Assembly (NCBI RefSeq): GCF_000171815.1
Contig: NZ_ABGR01000003.1
Coordinates: 186,001 to 250,000 of the forward strand
Reading direction: 5' to 3'
DNA length: 64,000 nt
From: Vibrio sp. AND4
GTDB taxonomy: Bacteria > Pseudomonadota > Gammaproteobacteria > Enterobacterales > Vibrionaceae
The translations under genes were made by a program, and so were the position numbers. Shown here in pieces: positions 37,713 through 48,048 of the stretch. Under the pieces are notes generated by a model. The model saw only the letters and a program-made list of their open reading frames with translations. It did not search any database and was not told where the DNA came from. The stretch's first letter is position 1; the number at the start of each line of letters is the position of its first letter.

Positions 37713-39893
37713 TTATTTGGTTGATTTCGCACGCACTTCCGTCAGACGCTTCGAGATGCGGTTAACATCTTCGCGGCTGAAGAGTTCATCAAGGTTAACC
37801 GACAGTTTACGTCGCCAGTTTGGATACTCATCCACGGTACCGGGAATGTTGACTGGTTGATCCATCTCAAGCCAATCTTCAAGCTGAACACTCAATAATG
37901 CTGAGGCACCCGCAGCCACATGCAACTGCAATGCTTCGCTTAGGTAAGAATCCATTGGTACGTATTGCGCATCATGACCGATACCTTCTGGCAGGTAACC
38001 GTGCCAACGAACACTGTCTAGGATGCCTTGCTTGCACTTCAAACGATCCTCAAATAGCCCCTCTAACTGCTCCTCGTCTGGATAGAGGCCTATCTCACGT
38101 CCCATCTTCAAATCATCACAATGCCAGAAACCGCGGAGGGTTGGCATATCGTGTGTACACAGTGCCGCCATCGACTGCTGTGCGTAATGCTTCGGAGAAA
38201 TGAAGCCGCCGTCGTCTTTTGATGTTTCGAAGAAGAACACTTTGTAAGAATGAACACCCGCATCACGTAGAATGTCTACGATTTCATCTGGCACAGTCCC
38301 CAAATCTTCACCGATAACAGAACACTGATGACGATGTGATTCAAGCGCTAGGATGGATAGCATGTCTTCGACTGGGTAGTAAAGATAAGCGCCCTCTGTC
38401 GCCTTCTCACCTTTTGGAATCCACCAAAGGCGAAGTAAGCCGAGTACATGGTCAATACGCAGCGCGCCGCAGTGCTTCATGTTTGCGCGTAGTAGCTTGA
38501 TGTAGGCTTCGTAGCCAGTCGCTTGCAGCACTTGTGGGTTAAGCGGAGGTAAGCCCCAGTTTTGACCCAGAGGTCCAAGAATATCTGGCGGTGCACCGAT
38601 GCTCGCATCCAACACTAAGGCACCATTGTCTGCCCAAGTCTCGCTGCCTGAATCCGCAACGCCAACGGCAAGGTCACGATACAAACCAACTGTCATGCCT
38701 TTCTCTGCCGCTAGCGCTTGCGCTTCTCTGATTTGCTCATCTGCAAGCCACTGTAGATACATGTATAGATGAACGCGGTCAGCGTTATCTTTTATATATT
38801 TCTGAGTCGCCGCCGCGTCAAAAGTACGGAATTTCTCGGGGAATACTGGCCAGCCCCAAACACTCGAATCTTCGGCGTGCAACTCACCATGCAGCGCATC
38901 GAATGTCGCTTGATGCAGTAAACTGTCGCCACCGAATTCTACGAACTCAAGGAACGCTCGAGCACGGTCTGTGTTCTTGTCCAAATGTCGCGCCTTAAAC
39001 TCACTAAATAGCAACGGCAGAATACTCATCTTAAGCTCAGACACTTCGGTGTAGTTGACCCAGTGTGATTCACGCGCTTTTTGGAGACGCTGTTGGAACT
39101 CAGCACTGCCAACACGTTGCTGTGCTTCTGCACTTAGCGCGAATTCCGGCACTGAGCTTACATCGATGTACATAATGTTTAGCCAACAACGCGAAGACGG
39201 GCTGTATGGGCTCGCCCCTTCTGGATTCGCAGGGAACAGTGAGTGAATAGGGTTCAAACCAATAAAGTCACCACCACGAGAGGCAATGTCGCTGACCAAC
39301 TGCTTGAGATCACCAAAGTCGCCGATGCCCCAGTTGTGCTGAGTTCGCAGTGTGTAAAGCTGGATGCTTGGCCCCCATAGCTTTTTGTTTTTTTGCAAGC
39401 CTTCTTGTTTGAAACACACTTTCGGTGTGATGATCAGCGACATTTCGTAAGGTGTTTTACGGCGTTTACGGCTGATGATCAGTTTGTGGTAACCCCAAGC
39501 CAAGTTCTTGGGCAATGCAAACACTAGAGGACCACCCTCAGCACGTTCATCACGAACAATTTGCGACTGAAGATAACCTTCAAGTACCTCTCCTTGTTCG
39601 GTTTCTAAACGCCAACTAAATTCACTTTCGCGAGCACTCGTACCTAGGTTTAATCCCACTTCAACTGGATCGCCGTCGCGTAAAACAAGAACTGGGGCGA
39701 GCACGCCTTTCTTATGCTTTTTCTCAGCAGAAGCCAAGAGCTTCTCCTCGCTGCTCGTATCGTAGCCAAGTGAGGAAAGTAAGCAACGCAGTGTTTCTTC
39801 AGAAACATTTGTCTTGTCTCCCCATGCGCTGACGTAGCTATCCGCTAATCGTGCCATGTCTGCGACTTTGTTTAATGCTGTTTGTCCTTTCAT
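37713..39893 (-). CDS. malQ: 4-alpha-glucanotransferase (amylomaltase)
   Basis: The 726-residue protein has GH77 motifs: WGIGDFGDLKQLVSDIASRG, ALRIDHVLGLLRLWWIP (nucleophile Asp), SVIGEDLGTVPDEIVD (Glu) and ALCTHDMPTLRGFW (Asp). The N-terminal 150 residues form the extra domain of long MalQ proteins. It transfers glucan segments between maltodextrins. ATG 39893 with GGAGA upstream is preferred over a start nine codons earlier. It follows malP by 119 bases in the same direction. Confidence 0.93.
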   Translation of the reverse strand: MKGQTALNKVADMARLADSYVSAWGDKTNVSEETLRCLLSSLGYDTSSEEKLLASAEKKHKKGVLAPVLVLRDGDPVEVGLNLGTSARESEFSWRLETEQGEVLEGYLQSQIVRDERAEGGPLVFALPKNLAWGYHKLIISRKRRKTPYEMSLIITPKVCFKQEGLQKNKKLWGPSIQLYTLRTQHNWGIGDFGDLKQLVSDIASRGGDFIGLNPIHSLFPANPEGASPYSPSSRCWLNIMYIDVSSVPEFALSAEAQQRVGSAEFQQRLQKARESHWVNYTEVSELKMSILPLLFSEFKARHLDKNTDRARAFLEFVEFGGDSLLHQATFDALHGELHAEDSSVWGWPVFPEKFRTFDAAATQKYIKDNADRVHLYMYLQWLADEQIREAQALAAEKGMTVGLYRDLAVGVADSGSETWADNGALVLDASIGAPPDILGPLGQNWGLPPLNPQVLQATGYEAYIKLLRANMKHCGALRIDHVLGLLRLWWIPKGEKATEGAYLYYPVEDMLSILALESHRHQCSVIGEDLGTVPDEIVDILRDAGVHSYKVFFFETSKDDGGFISPKHYAQQSMAALCTHDMPTLRGFWHCDDLKMGREIGLYPDEEQLEGLFEDRLKCKQGILDSVRWHGYLPEGIGHDAQYVPMDSYLSEALQLHVAAGASALLSVQLEDWLEMDQPVNIPGTVDEYPNWRRKLSVNLDELFSREDVNRISKRLTEVRAKSTK

Positions 39894-40012
39894 CGCTATC
39901 TCCGAAGGTAATACCAACACACCTACCCTCTAGGGTTTCATTGTTATCAATAACTCATTCTTGAAAATGACCAAAGGCAGCGCTCGGCTACCTTGACCTT
40001 AACTGGGTTCTA

Positions 40013-42466
40013 TTAGCGTTTCACCGATTTAAGTTTCCAGATATTGTTCACGTAATCGCGGATTGAACGGTCTGATGTAAACTTGCCAACTAGCGCAGTA
40101 TTAAGAATGGCTTTCTTAGCCCAACCCGCTTGGTCTTTATATTGTTTGCCCATTTCTTCATGTGCTTTCACATAAGATGCGAAGTCAGCAAGACATAGGT
40201 ATGGGTCACCACCATCGAGTAGACTATCGAATGTCGCGCGCAGTAAACCTGGTTGACCTGGGGTAAACTCGTCACCCGTTAGTAGGTCTAGAGACGCTTT
40301 TAGTAGGTGATCCGCATTGTAATAGTCATATGGGTTGTAGCCAGCAGCTCTTACCGCTTTCACGCCCTCAACATCCAGCCCGAAAATGTAGATATTTTCA
40401 TCACCCACTTCCTCGCGTATCTCAACATTCGCACCATCCATCGTACCTATGGTTAAAGCACCGTTGAGCGCCATCTTCATGTTACCCGTGCCCGACGCTT
40501 CTTTACCCGCCAGCGAGATTTGCTGTGAAACGTCTGCCGCTGGGATGATGATTTCAGCCATACTCACGCGGTAATCAGGAATGAATACCACTTTCAGTTT
40601 GTTGCCGATGCGAGGGTCGTTGTTGATTTTCTCTGCCACCTTGTTCACCGCGAACATGATCTCTTTCGCTAGGTGGTAACCCGGTGCAGCTTTCGCAGCG
40701 AAGAAACATACGCGTGGCTCACATTCAAAGCCAGGCTCGTTTAGGATGCGATGATACAGAGACAAAATATGCAGTAGATCAAGATGCTGACGTTTGTACT
40801 CGTGCAGGCGCTTGATTTGAACATCGAAGATGGCATTAGTATCCAGTTCGATGCCCATATTCTCTATCACCCAGTTCGCTAGACGCTCTTTGTTCTCTTT
40901 CTTAACAGCCATGAATTCTTTTTGGAATTTCGCGTCTGTTGCATACTGAGCAATACCTTCTAGTTGCTCTAGTTTCGCTGGCCATTCTGGACCAATTTTC
41001 TTAGTGATTAACTCAGAGAGGCCCGGGTTGCAGAACTTCAACCAACGACGTGGCGTGATACCGTTCGTTACGTTGTGTAGACGCGTTGGATACATCTCGT
41101 GGAACTCTGGGAATAGGTCTTTTTTAACCAACTCAGAGTGCAGCGCTGCTACGCCATTGACTGCGTAAGAGCCGATGACACAAAGGTTCGCCATACGAAC
41201 CATGCGGTTGAAACCTTCTTGAATGATAGAAAGCTTCGCTTGCTTCTCACCATCGCCGGGCCACATCGATCGGACTTCTTGTAAGAAACGGTGGTTGATT
41301 TCAAAAATGATTTCCATGTGGCGTGGAAGCAGGCGCTGGACAAGCGACTCTGGCCATGTCTCCAGTGCTTCTGGAAGTAGCGTGTGGTTAGTGTACGCAA
41401 ACGTCTGAGAACTGATTTGCCATGCAGCCTCCCAACAAAGACCTCTCTCATCTATCAAGATACGCATTAACTCAGGGATGGCGATAGTTGGGTGCGTATC
41501 GTTGAGCTGAATCGTCTCTTGCTTCGGCAGATCCTCAAGCGAATAGCCCGCAGCTTCGTGGCGGCGAAGGATGTCACGTACAGACGCAGCGGAGTGGAAG
41601 TACTGCTGCATTAGACGCAGTGTTTTACCTTTCTCATGGTTGTCATTTGGGTAAAGCACTTTTGTAATGTTACCAGCGTCGATCAGCGCATGCTGAGCCT
41701 CGAAATAATCACCGTTATTAAAGCTCGCTAATGAGAAAGGAGCAATTGCCTGACATTCCCAAAGACGCAGAGGATAAACCGTACTAGATTCATAGCCGAC
41801 AATCGGAAGATCCCAAGGCATGGCTTTTACAGACATTCCAGGTACCCATTTACGAGCTTCTTTGCCGTTCTCGTTCACCACTTCGACGTGGCCGTAGAAG
41901 CCAATTTCTTGCGCGAGCTCTGGGCGAGCCAATTCCCATGGGTAACCCTCTACACCGCGCCATGCATCGGGTGCTTCTTGTTGACGACCATCTTTAAACG
42001 ACTGCTTAAACAAACCATATTCGTAGTGAAGACCATAACCAACGGTCGGAAATTCTTGAGCCGCACATGAATCCATAAAACAGGCCGCAAGACGCCCCAG
42101 ACCACCGTTACCCAATGATGGATCACGTTCTTCTTCTAAAAGATCAGTAAGGTTGTGGCCGAGTTCAGCCATTGCCTCAGTGATCTGTTCGTAAAGACCC
42201 ATGCTAATCAGATTGTTACCCGTCAAACGACCGACAAGGAATTCTAGTGATAAATAATTAACGCTTTTTGCTTCTTGAATTCGAGCGTCCGCTTCAGTAT
42301 CAAGTAAATCACACGTGGTAAATTCAGCCAGTGCGCGTCCCATTGCCAGATACCATGCGCGACTATCTGCATTTTCAGTTGTGTGAGCGTAAGTTGTGGA
42401 GAGATGTTTCTTTACGCTTGTTTGAAACGACTGTTTGTCAAATTTTTGCTGTTGAGTAGGCTTCAT
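40013..42466 (-). CDS. malP: Glycogen/maltodextrin phosphorylase
   Basis: The 817-residue protein has family-35 phosphorylase motifs: DPSLGNGGLGRLAACFMDSC, YLSLEFLVGR, and the pyridoxal-phosphate lysine in EASGTGNMKMALNGALTIGT near residue 660. It releases glucose-1-phosphate from alpha-1,4 glucans. ATG 42466 has GGAGAA 10 bases upstream. Divergent from malT with a regulatory gap of 560 bases containing CRP-like and MalT-box-like sites. Glycogen phosphorylase naming (glgP) would also be acceptable. Confidence 0.92.
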   Translation of the reverse strand: MKPTQQQKFDKQSFQTSVKKHLSTTYAHTTENADSRAWYLAMGRALAEFTTCDLLDTEADARIQEAKSVNYLSLEFLVGRLTGNNLISMGLYEQITEAMAELGHNLTDLLEEERDPSLGNGGLGRLAACFMDSCAAQEFPTVGYGLHYEYGLFKQSFKDGRQQEAPDAWRGVEGYPWELARPELAQEIGFYGHVEVVNENGKEARKWVPGMSVKAMPWDLPIVGYESSTVYPLRLWECQAIAPFSLASFNNGDYFEAQHALIDAGNITKVLYPNDNHEKGKTLRLMQQYFHSAASVRDILRRHEAAGYSLEDLPKQETIQLNDTHPTIAIPELMRILIDERGLCWEAAWQISSQTFAYTNHTLLPEALETWPESLVQRLLPRHMEIIFEINHRFLQEVRSMWPGDGEKQAKLSIIQEGFNRMVRMANLCVIGSYAVNGVAALHSELVKKDLFPEFHEMYPTRLHNVTNGITPRRWLKFCNPGLSELITKKIGPEWPAKLEQLEGIAQYATDAKFQKEFMAVKKENKERLANWVIENMGIELDTNAIFDVQIKRLHEYKRQHLDLLHILSLYHRILNEPGFECEPRVCFFAAKAAPGYHLAKEIMFAVNKVAEKINNDPRIGNKLKVVFIPDYRVSMAEIIIPAADVSQQISLAGKEASGTGNMKMALNGALTIGTMDGANVEIREEVGDENIYIFGLDVEGVKAVRAAGYNPYDYYNADHLLKASLDLLTGDEFTPGQPGLLRATFDSLLDGGDPYLCLADFASYVKAHEEMGKQYKDQAGWAKKAILNTALVGKFTSDRSIRDYVNNIWKLKSVKR

Positions 42467-42512
42467 CAAGAAGTTCTCCGTTTTGAGTCATTTATCTGTC
42501 ATACATCGTGCA

Positions 42513-42572
42513 TTTCCCTCCGTGAATAAACATCCTCCTATTTAGTGCCTTTAAAAGGAGGAGGGGGCAGGG
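42513..42572. promoter_or_regulatory. Cluster of MalT-box-like sequences upstream of malP
   Basis: GGAGGGA (minus, 42513-42523), GGAGGATG (minus, 42531-42540) and GGAGGAGGGGG (plus, 42557-42567) resemble the MalT box GGGGAKGAGG. They sit 50-100 bases before malP, where MalT activation is expected. Confidence 0.4.
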
Positions 42573-42639
42573 CGTAGAGGGCAGATACCTGCAAACTTAG
42601 TGATCTAAATCGCAACACAGCAGCCGATCATCTTGCTCT

Positions 42640-42656
42640 TGGTGATTCGGGTCACA
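42640..42656. promoter_or_regulatory. CRP-like site in the malP-malT gap
   Basis: TGGTGATTCGGGTCACA contains GTGA-N6-TCACA. Confidence 0.6.
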
Positions 42657-42727
42657 ACCAACAGACGGAAAGGTTAAAGTTTGTTCATATTATTTTTTAT
42701 TCACCCACATCATTCCAATACAAAAAC

Positions 42728-42743
42728 TGTCTAATTGATCACA
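42728..42743. promoter_or_regulatory. CRP-like site in the malP-malT gap
   Basis: TGTCTAATTGATCACA has one perfect half (TCACA) and one weak half with six bases between. Confidence 0.4.
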
Positions 42744-42821
42744 TTACTCCTCTTAATACCGATATCCTTCTTGAATAGATGTGCGCATCTCTCTATATGA
42801 AATCAATACCAAGAAACTTTT

Positions 42822-42837
42822 AGTGATAAAAATCACA
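42822..42837. promoter_or_regulatory. CRP site upstream of malT
   Basis: AGTGATAAAAATCACA contains GTGA-N6-TCACA, about 190 bases before malT; malT is CRP-dependent in enteric bacteria. Confidence 0.6.
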
Positions 42838-43029
42838 AATACAGGGCGTAGTCGATGGCAATAACATCGACTCTCAAGAATTAGGAAGTGGATCAAAGTA
42901 AGAGGCATTTCTGATGTCGTAACATCCACACCAACTCACAACACTGCACAATTTTTGTACAAATCGATATTTCGTGGTGTGTTCAATTTCTCGTTTCGCT
43001 CGCTTAAGAATTTAAGGACAGAACTAATA

Positions 43030-45738
43030 ATGTGGATTCCATCTAAACTTACTCGTCCGGGTCGCTTGCATAATACGATCGTCCGCCCTCGAGTATTGGA
43101 CTTACTACAGCAAGCGCCTAACTACAAACTGGTATTGTTCCGCTCACCAGCTGGTTACGGGAAAACCACCATGGCAGCGCAGTGGTTATCAGACAAACAG
43201 AATGTTGGTTGGTACAGTATCGACGACAGTGACAACGATGCTTTTCGCTTCGTCAACTACCTGCTGCAAGCTTTAAACAAAGCGACCAACTACGACTGCA
43301 CCAATGCACAAAAATTGGCTGAGAAAAACCAGTTCTCTTCTTTACGCTCTTTATTCAGCGAAGTTTTTGCTCAGATGGCAGACTCTCTGCGCGAGTGCTA
43401 CCTTGTGTTAGACGACTACCACCTGATAACGAATGACGAAATACATGAAGCAATGCGTTTCTTCTTAAAGCATATGCCAGATAACCTGACCGTGGTGGTC
43501 ACGAGCCGAGCCGCGCCTCCACTGGGTACTGCGAACCTTCGCGTTCGTGATTTGATGATCGAAATTGGTAATGAAATGTTAGCGTTTGATACTGAAGAAA
43601 CGACTCGCTTCTTCAACCAACGCGTTGCTGACAATATTGATGAAAACATGGCCAACAATCTGCGCACCTATGTCGAAGGTTGGCCATCGGCACTACAACT
43701 TATCGCGCTACAAGCACAGCATCAAAACCGCTCGCTGGCACAAGCCGCAGAATCGATGTCTCATTTCAACCACGCACACTTATGGGACTATCTCGTCGAG
43801 GAGGTCTTTGATCTTCTCGATCCAGAAACTCGCCATTTCCTAATGCAAGTGTCGATACTCGACCATTTCAACGATGAACTCGTGTTTGCTCTTACCCAGC
43901 GTGAAGATGCGCTCGGTATGATTGAATCTCTGAATCGTTTCGGATTGTTTATCTATCCACTAGAGGGGGAACAAAACTGGTTCCGCTTCCATAACCTATT
44001 TAGTGAGTTCTTGTCTCATGAGCGACTCGCGCGCATTCCTCAACAAGAAAAAGACTTACATCACAATGCTGCTACGGCTTGGCTTAAACACAAAGCCCCC
44101 CATCAAGCCATTCACCACGCCCAGAAGTCCGACGACACCAGTCTGATTGTAGACATCTTAATTGAATTCGGTTGGAAAATGTTCAACCAAGGTGAGCTAA
44201 CAACACTAGAATCCGCTATCGATAAACTGGATAAAAACCAACTGTTCAGCCACCCAAAACTGTCTATGTTGAGAGCTTGGCTAGCGCAGAGTCAACATCG
44301 CTACAACCAGGTAGGTAAACTGCTTGCGGAAGCAGAAGAAGAATACAAAAAACGCAATATTGAGCTCGATACGCGCTATCAGGGCCAAGCCAATGCCTTG
44401 CTTGCCCAAGTTGCGATCAACAGTAACCAACCTGAGCGTGCATTACAGCTCGCGGAGCTAGCACTTAGCCAACTTGATTCTACCGTGTACCGAAGCCGCA
44501 TTGTCGCAACGTCAGTGGTCGGTGAAGTTAACCACGTACTGGGTAACCTAGACCGAGCATTGCCAATGATGCAACAAACCGAAAAACTGGCACGCCAATA
44601 TCAGGTTTACCATCAAGCCTTATGGGCAATCTTGCAACAAAGTGAAATTTTGATCGCACAGGGTTATGTGCAGGCAGCGTTTGAGCTACAAGATTCTGGT
44701 TTCCGCTTGATTGAAGATCAACAACTGCAGCACATTCCTCTTCATGAGTTTCTATTGCGTATTCGCGCACAAGTACTTTGGTGCTGGAACCGTTTAGATG
44801 AAGCGGAAGAATGTACATACAAGGGTCTTCAAATTTTGGAGAACCACTCACCAAGCAAGCACTTACACAGCTACTCTATGTTGGCTCGTATTGCGGTTGG
44901 ACGCGGTGAGCTGGATAAAGCAGGTAAGTTCATCGAACACATCCAACATTTGATGAGGCAGTCTACTTACCACGTAGACTGGACGGCAAACGCCTCACTT
45001 TCTCTGATCATATTCTGGCAAGCACGTGGTAACACAGGAGCAATTCAGGAGTGGTTGAACACCACCGTTCGTCCTGAATCCGCATGCAATCACTTCCTAC
45101 AGTTACAATGGCGCAATATTGCGCGTGCTCATATCAACCTCGGTCAGTATGCCGAAGCACGAGAGGCTTTGGATTTTTTGCACAGCGAAGCTCACCGCAC
45201 GAATTTGGTTACCGATACGAATCGCAACTTGGTTGTTGAAGCAACTTTAGCAGCTCGCCAGAAAAATGAAGACCAAGCGAAAGCGCTATTGAAGCAAGCG
45301 CTGATCATGACAAACCAGACCGGCATGATAGGTAATTTCTTAACAGACGGTGCCACCATTGGTAGCCTGCTAGAGAAGCTGAGCTTGCGTAATGAATTAA
45401 GCGATCTGGAACGCCATCGTGCACAAAAGTTGATGAAAGACATCTCTTCAAACCAGCGCAGCCGTTCTATTCACTTCGATGAAGACTTTATCGAAAAGTT
45501 GGTGAATAACCCGAACGTGCCGGAATTAGTTCGTACTAGTCCATTGACTCAAAGGGAGTGGCAAGTGCTTGGCCTCATATACTCTGGCTTTAGCAACGAA
45601 CAAATCGCACAAGAGTTAGATGTGGCAGGAACAACCATTAAGACTCATATTCGTAACTTGTACCAAAAGCTGAACATTGCCAATCGTAAGGAAGCAATCT
45701 CCACAGCAGAAAACTTATTGCAGCTCATGGGTCAGTGA
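43030..45738 (+). CDS. malT: Maltose regulon activator MalT
   Basis: The 902-residue protein starts [20 protein letters not shown], followed by the STAND ATPase with Walker [15 protein letters not shown] near residue 34 and LVLDDYHLI (Walker B), a superhelical sugar-binding domain, and a C-terminal LuxR-type HTH ([20 protein letters not shown] onwards). With ATP and maltotriose it activates maltodextrin genes. ATG 43030 has AAGGAC 10 bases upstream; in-frame codons before it do not match the family. Confidence 0.95.
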   Translation: MWIPSKLTRPGRLHNTIVRPRVLDLLQQAPNYKLVLFRSPAGYGKTTMAAQWLSDKQNVGWYSIDDSDNDAFRFVNYLLQALNKATNYDCTNAQKLAEKNQFSSLRSLFSEVFAQMADSLRECYLVLDDYHLITNDEIHEAMRFFLKHMPDNLTVVVTSRAAPPLGTANLRVRDLMIEIGNEMLAFDTEETTRFFNQRVADNIDENMANNLRTYVEGWPSALQLIALQAQHQNRSLAQAAESMSHFNHAHLWDYLVEEVFDLLDPETRHFLMQVSILDHFNDELVFALTQREDALGMIESLNRFGLFIYPLEGEQNWFRFHNLFSEFLSHERLARIPQQEKDLHHNAATAWLKHKAPHQAIHHAQKSDDTSLIVDILIEFGWKMFNQGELTTLESAIDKLDKNQLFSHPKLSMLRAWLAQSQHRYNQVGKLLAEAEEEYKKRNIELDTRYQGQANALLAQVAINSNQPERALQLAELALSQLDSTVYRSRIVATSVVGEVNHVLGNLDRALPMMQQTEKLARQYQVYHQALWAILQQSEILIAQGYVQAAFELQDSGFRLIEDQQLQHIPLHEFLLRIRAQVLWCWNRLDEAEECTYKGLQILENHSPSKHLHSYSMLARIAVGRGELDKAGKFIEHIQHLMRQSTYHVDWTANASLSLIIFWQARGNTGAIQEWLNTTVRPESACNHFLQLQWRNIARAHINLGQYAEAREALDFLHSEAHRTNLVTDTNRNLVVEATLAARQKNEDQAKALLKQALIMTNQTGMIGNFLTDGATIGSLLEKLSLRNELSDLERHRAQKLMKDISSNQRSRSIHFDEDFIEKLVNNPNVPELVRTSPLTQREWQVLGLIYSGFSNEQIAQELDVAGTTIKTHIRNLYQKLNIANRKEAISTAENLLQLMGQ

Positions 45739-45793
45739 GCAAACAGTCCAATGAGACAGAAGCTCAATCGAATAAGTCAGTAGTAAACTCTAA

Positions 45794-45820
45794 GGCCGGT
45801 GCAATGCATCGGCCCTTTTA
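45794..45820 (+). terminator. Terminator after malT
   Basis: GGCCGGTGC pairs with GCATCGGCC (one G-U) around AAT, followed by CTTTTAT. Confidence 0.75.
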
Positions 45821-45959
45821 TATCAATTACACCACGAAAATACTAAAAATGAGCGTTCTTACACGCAGCACGAACTGCTGTCGACAACGGTTTTGGCCCA
45901 TTATCCTTTAAAAGTGCAAATTGCAAAGCCAGTAAGAAACGTTACACATATACAGAAAA

Positions 45960-46069
45960 CAAAAAAAAAGCCAATCGCAAAAAGGGCAATTGGCTTATAT
46001 ATATTGTGAACAATGTGTATTCACTAACAACGTCAGTTGGCTAGGTGACCCTCGGCTTAAGAAGGGTCG
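45960..46069 (-). ncRNA. qrr: Qrr quorum-regulatory small RNA
   Basis: The minus strand carries the Qrr hallmark: a 5' hairpin (GACCC...GGGTC) directly followed by the conserved 20-base core CTAGCCAACTGACGTTGTTA (46044 down to 46025), which pairs with luxR-type and luxO mRNAs. It ends with the stem AAGCCAAT/ATTGGCTT and a T9 run, as Hfq-dependent RNAs do. Length about 110 bases, normal for Qrr. Qrr RNAs block the high-density master regulator and are made at low cell density. Which Qrr number this is cannot be told here. On the plus strand it only yields meaningless short frames. Confidence 0.95.
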
Positions 46070-46079
46070 AAAAGAATTA

Positions 46080-46095
46080 TGCATTAATCATGCCA
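46080..46095 (-). promoter_or_regulatory. Sigma-54 promoter of qrr
   Basis: TGGCATG-ATTA-ATGCA on the minus strand fits the -24/-12 consensus TGGCACG-N4-TTGCA; its GG pair is 24 bases from the expected transcription start at 46069. Confidence 0.88.
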
Positions 46096-46158
46096 ATTTT
46101 GAAAGGGCTATTTTTGGGCACAAGATCTCATATCAGATCTTGTTATATTTTTCATTTG

Positions 46159-46171
46159 TGCATAATGCAAA
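46159..46171 (-). promoter_or_regulatory. LuxO-binding site 1
   Basis: TTGCATTATGCAC on the minus strand matches the LuxO box TTGCA-W3-TGCAA at all but one position, about 95 bases upstream of the qrr start. Confidence 0.75.
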
Positions 46172-46179
46172 GGCCGAAC

Positions 46180-46191
46180 GCAATATGCAAT
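46180..46191 (-). promoter_or_regulatory. LuxO-binding site 2
   Basis: TTGCATATTGCG on the minus strand is a second LuxO-box-like sequence with a weaker right half, nine bases beyond site 1. A further half-match lies at 46196-46206. Confidence 0.6.
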
Positions 46192-46359
46192 TCCAAAATG
46201 CAAAAGACTAATATAAATGATAAATGAATAATCAACACATCAAATAAGTGAGAATAATCCTTTATTCGGCACAATTTGCATTATGAGCAAACTTTAATAT
46301 TTTGTTGCATTTGTCCATAAAACCTCGCCTACCAGTATGGTTGTATTGACTGACATCGC

Positions 46360-46394
46360 ATACTCAAGTGACTTCAACAGCAAAATTCAGAGTA
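46360..46394. repeat. Fragment of a Vibrio terminal-inverted-repeat element
   Basis: ATACTCAAGTGACTTCAACA and the following CAAAATTCAGAG resemble the left end of the complete element at 59087-59242 (ATACCCAAGTGACTTCAAGA...GGATTCAGAG). Only this end is recognisable. Confidence 0.5.
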
Positions 46395-46512
46395 TCTTTA
46401 GAATACGTCCCTATAAGCCGTCACTTCGATATCGACCGGAGCACTATTTAATACTTTTTTGACATCAATGTTTGTATACTCACTGCCATCAACATGACTA
46501 AGTACTTGAGAA

Positions 46513-47430
46513 ATGAACTATCTAATCACCTACTTTAAAGGAATGGCCATGGGAGCCGCAGATGTCGTCCCTGGCGTATCAGGCGGCACCATTGCATTCA
46601 TTACTGGGATTTACGATACACTGCTAGAAAGCATTCGACGCATCAATCCTTCACTTTTCTCAATTTGGAAAAGAGATGGTTTCAAAGCCACGTTTAATCA
46701 TATTAACGGTTTCTTCCTGATTTCATTGTTTGCAGGTATCTTAACCAGCATTGCAACTCTGGCTAAGCTGATCAGTTGGCTACTAGAGACACATCCGATC
46801 CCAATTTGGTCATTCTTCTTTGGCCTAATTTTGGTATCGGTCTACCACATCATCCGCCAAGTAGAAAAGCGTGATGCGATACGCTTCGTTGCACTATTGA
46901 TAGGTATTGGCTTTGCCTACAGCATCACGGTACTAAAACCACTTCACATGGAACCAACCGCGATCAACACCATCCTTGCGGGGGCGATTGCGATTTGTGC
47001 AATGATTCTACCGGGTATTTCTGGCAGCTTTATTTTGCTGCTAATTGGCATGTACGCTCCAGTGCTAGGGGCAGTAAAAGGCTTCCATATTGATATCCTT
47101 GCTCTGTTCCTTGTTGGCTGTGTCACTGGCCTGCTGACCTTCTCTCACCTATTGTCTTGGTTACTAAGTAAATTCCGCGATTTAACCCTAATGTTCCTGA
47201 CAGGCTTGATGATCGGAACATTACCAAAGGTCTGGCCTTGGAAAGAAACGCTAACATGGCGCACGAATTCGAAGGGTGAGCAAGTACCACTTCTACAACA
47301 TAACTTATCGCCGTTTGAGTTTGAGCACATCACATCTCAGCCATCGCAACTGGTATTGGCCATCATCATGATGCTAGCTGCAATCTTTTTGGTACTTGGT
47401 TTAGAGAAGTTTGCTGATTCAAACAAATAA
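46513..47430 (+). CDS. popT: DUF368 membrane protein, probable undecaprenyl-phosphate translocase PopT
   Basis: The 305-residue protein has about eight helices and the DUF368 signature GAADVVPGVSGGTIAFITGI near residues 12-31, with a second related repeat at GAIAICAMILPGISGSFILL. DUF368 proteins of V. cholerae and others have been shown to be needed for recycling undecaprenyl phosphate across the inner membrane. Known name: PopT. It stands alone with a terminator behind it. The promoter region is shared with the divergent qrr. Confidence 0.87.
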   Translation: MNYLITYFKGMAMGAADVVPGVSGGTIAFITGIYDTLLESIRRINPSLFSIWKRDGFKATFNHINGFFLISLFAGILTSIATLAKLISWLLETHPIPIWSFFFGLILVSVYHIIRQVEKRDAIRFVALLIGIGFAYSITVLKPLHMEPTAINTILAGAIAICAMILPGISGSFILLLIGMYAPVLGAVKGFHIDILALFLVGCVTGLLTFSHLLSWLLSKFRDLTLMFLTGLMIGTLPKVWPWKETLTWRTNSKGEQVPLLQHNLSPFEFEHITSQPSQLVLAIIMMLAAIFLVLGLEKFADSNK

Positions 47431-47457
47431 ACTCATGTCCCCTGTTTACACTTTAAG

Positions 47458-47482
47458 AGCGGAGCCATTGGTTCCGCTTTTT
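47458..47482 (+). terminator. Terminator after the popT gene
   Basis: AGCGGAGCC pairs with GGTTCCGCT (one G-U) around ATT, followed by a T5 run. Confidence 0.85.
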
Positions 47483-47613
47483 GTTACGACCCGATTCCAT
47501 TGAGGAATGTTAAATGGATGGGTACAGTGCACAATTTATTGAAGTCACGAGCTTTAGTAACTGCCACCTGTGCTATGATGCTGGTCATGTTACGTGATAA
47601 GTACTGACTCTTA

Positions 47614-48039
47614 ATGAAAGTGTTACAAATTACAGGGATAACTATCGCACTGGTTGCTGGCTTTTACGCACCCACTTTACTTAAAAGCTTCTCTTCAACA
47701 CCCGCTGCAAAATCAGACGACGAATACTGTTTCCTCTCTACGCAACCCTGTGTCCAACATAATGTTGTGATGACACTTGGCGTCGATAATGCGCAACCTT
47801 TGATCCCAGCTCAGTTTCAAGTCGAATGGCAAGACAGCGAAGCCAAACAGCTCGTATTAAGCTTGGTTGGACGAGAAATGGACATGGGCGAGCCCAAATT
47901 CATACTAAAAAAAGTAGCACCGGGTAAATTTGTCGGCGACGTAACATTACCGGTTTGCAGACAAAGTTCAATGACATGGGTTGGTGAGCTTTCTGACGGA
48001 GAAAACACCGTCTACCCTGCCCTCAAAATGCAAAAATAA
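47614..48039 (+). CDS. Exported protein of unknown function paired with SCO
   Basis: The 141-residue protein has an N-terminal hydrophobic signal or anchor (VLQITGITIALVAGFYAPTL). The mature part is beta-rich, with three Cys (EYCFLSTQPCVQH and LPVCRQS) and repeated Met/His that could bind metal. I do not recognise a named family. Its stop lies nine bases before the SCO start, so the two probably act together, perhaps in copper delivery to cytochrome oxidase; this is inferred only from position. Confidence 0.7.
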   Translation: MKVLQITGITIALVAGFYAPTLLKSFSSTPAAKSDDEYCFLSTQPCVQHNVVMTLGVDNAQPLIPAQFQVEWQDSEAKQLVLSLVGREMDMGEPKFILKKVAPGKFVGDVTLPVCRQSSMTWVGELSDGENTVYPALKMQK

Positions 48040-48048
48040 GGAATGATT

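Noticed and set aside
45990..46211. Plus-strand 73-codon frame over the qrr region
   Set aside because: It lies antisense to a clear Qrr RNA and has no ribosome site or family pattern.
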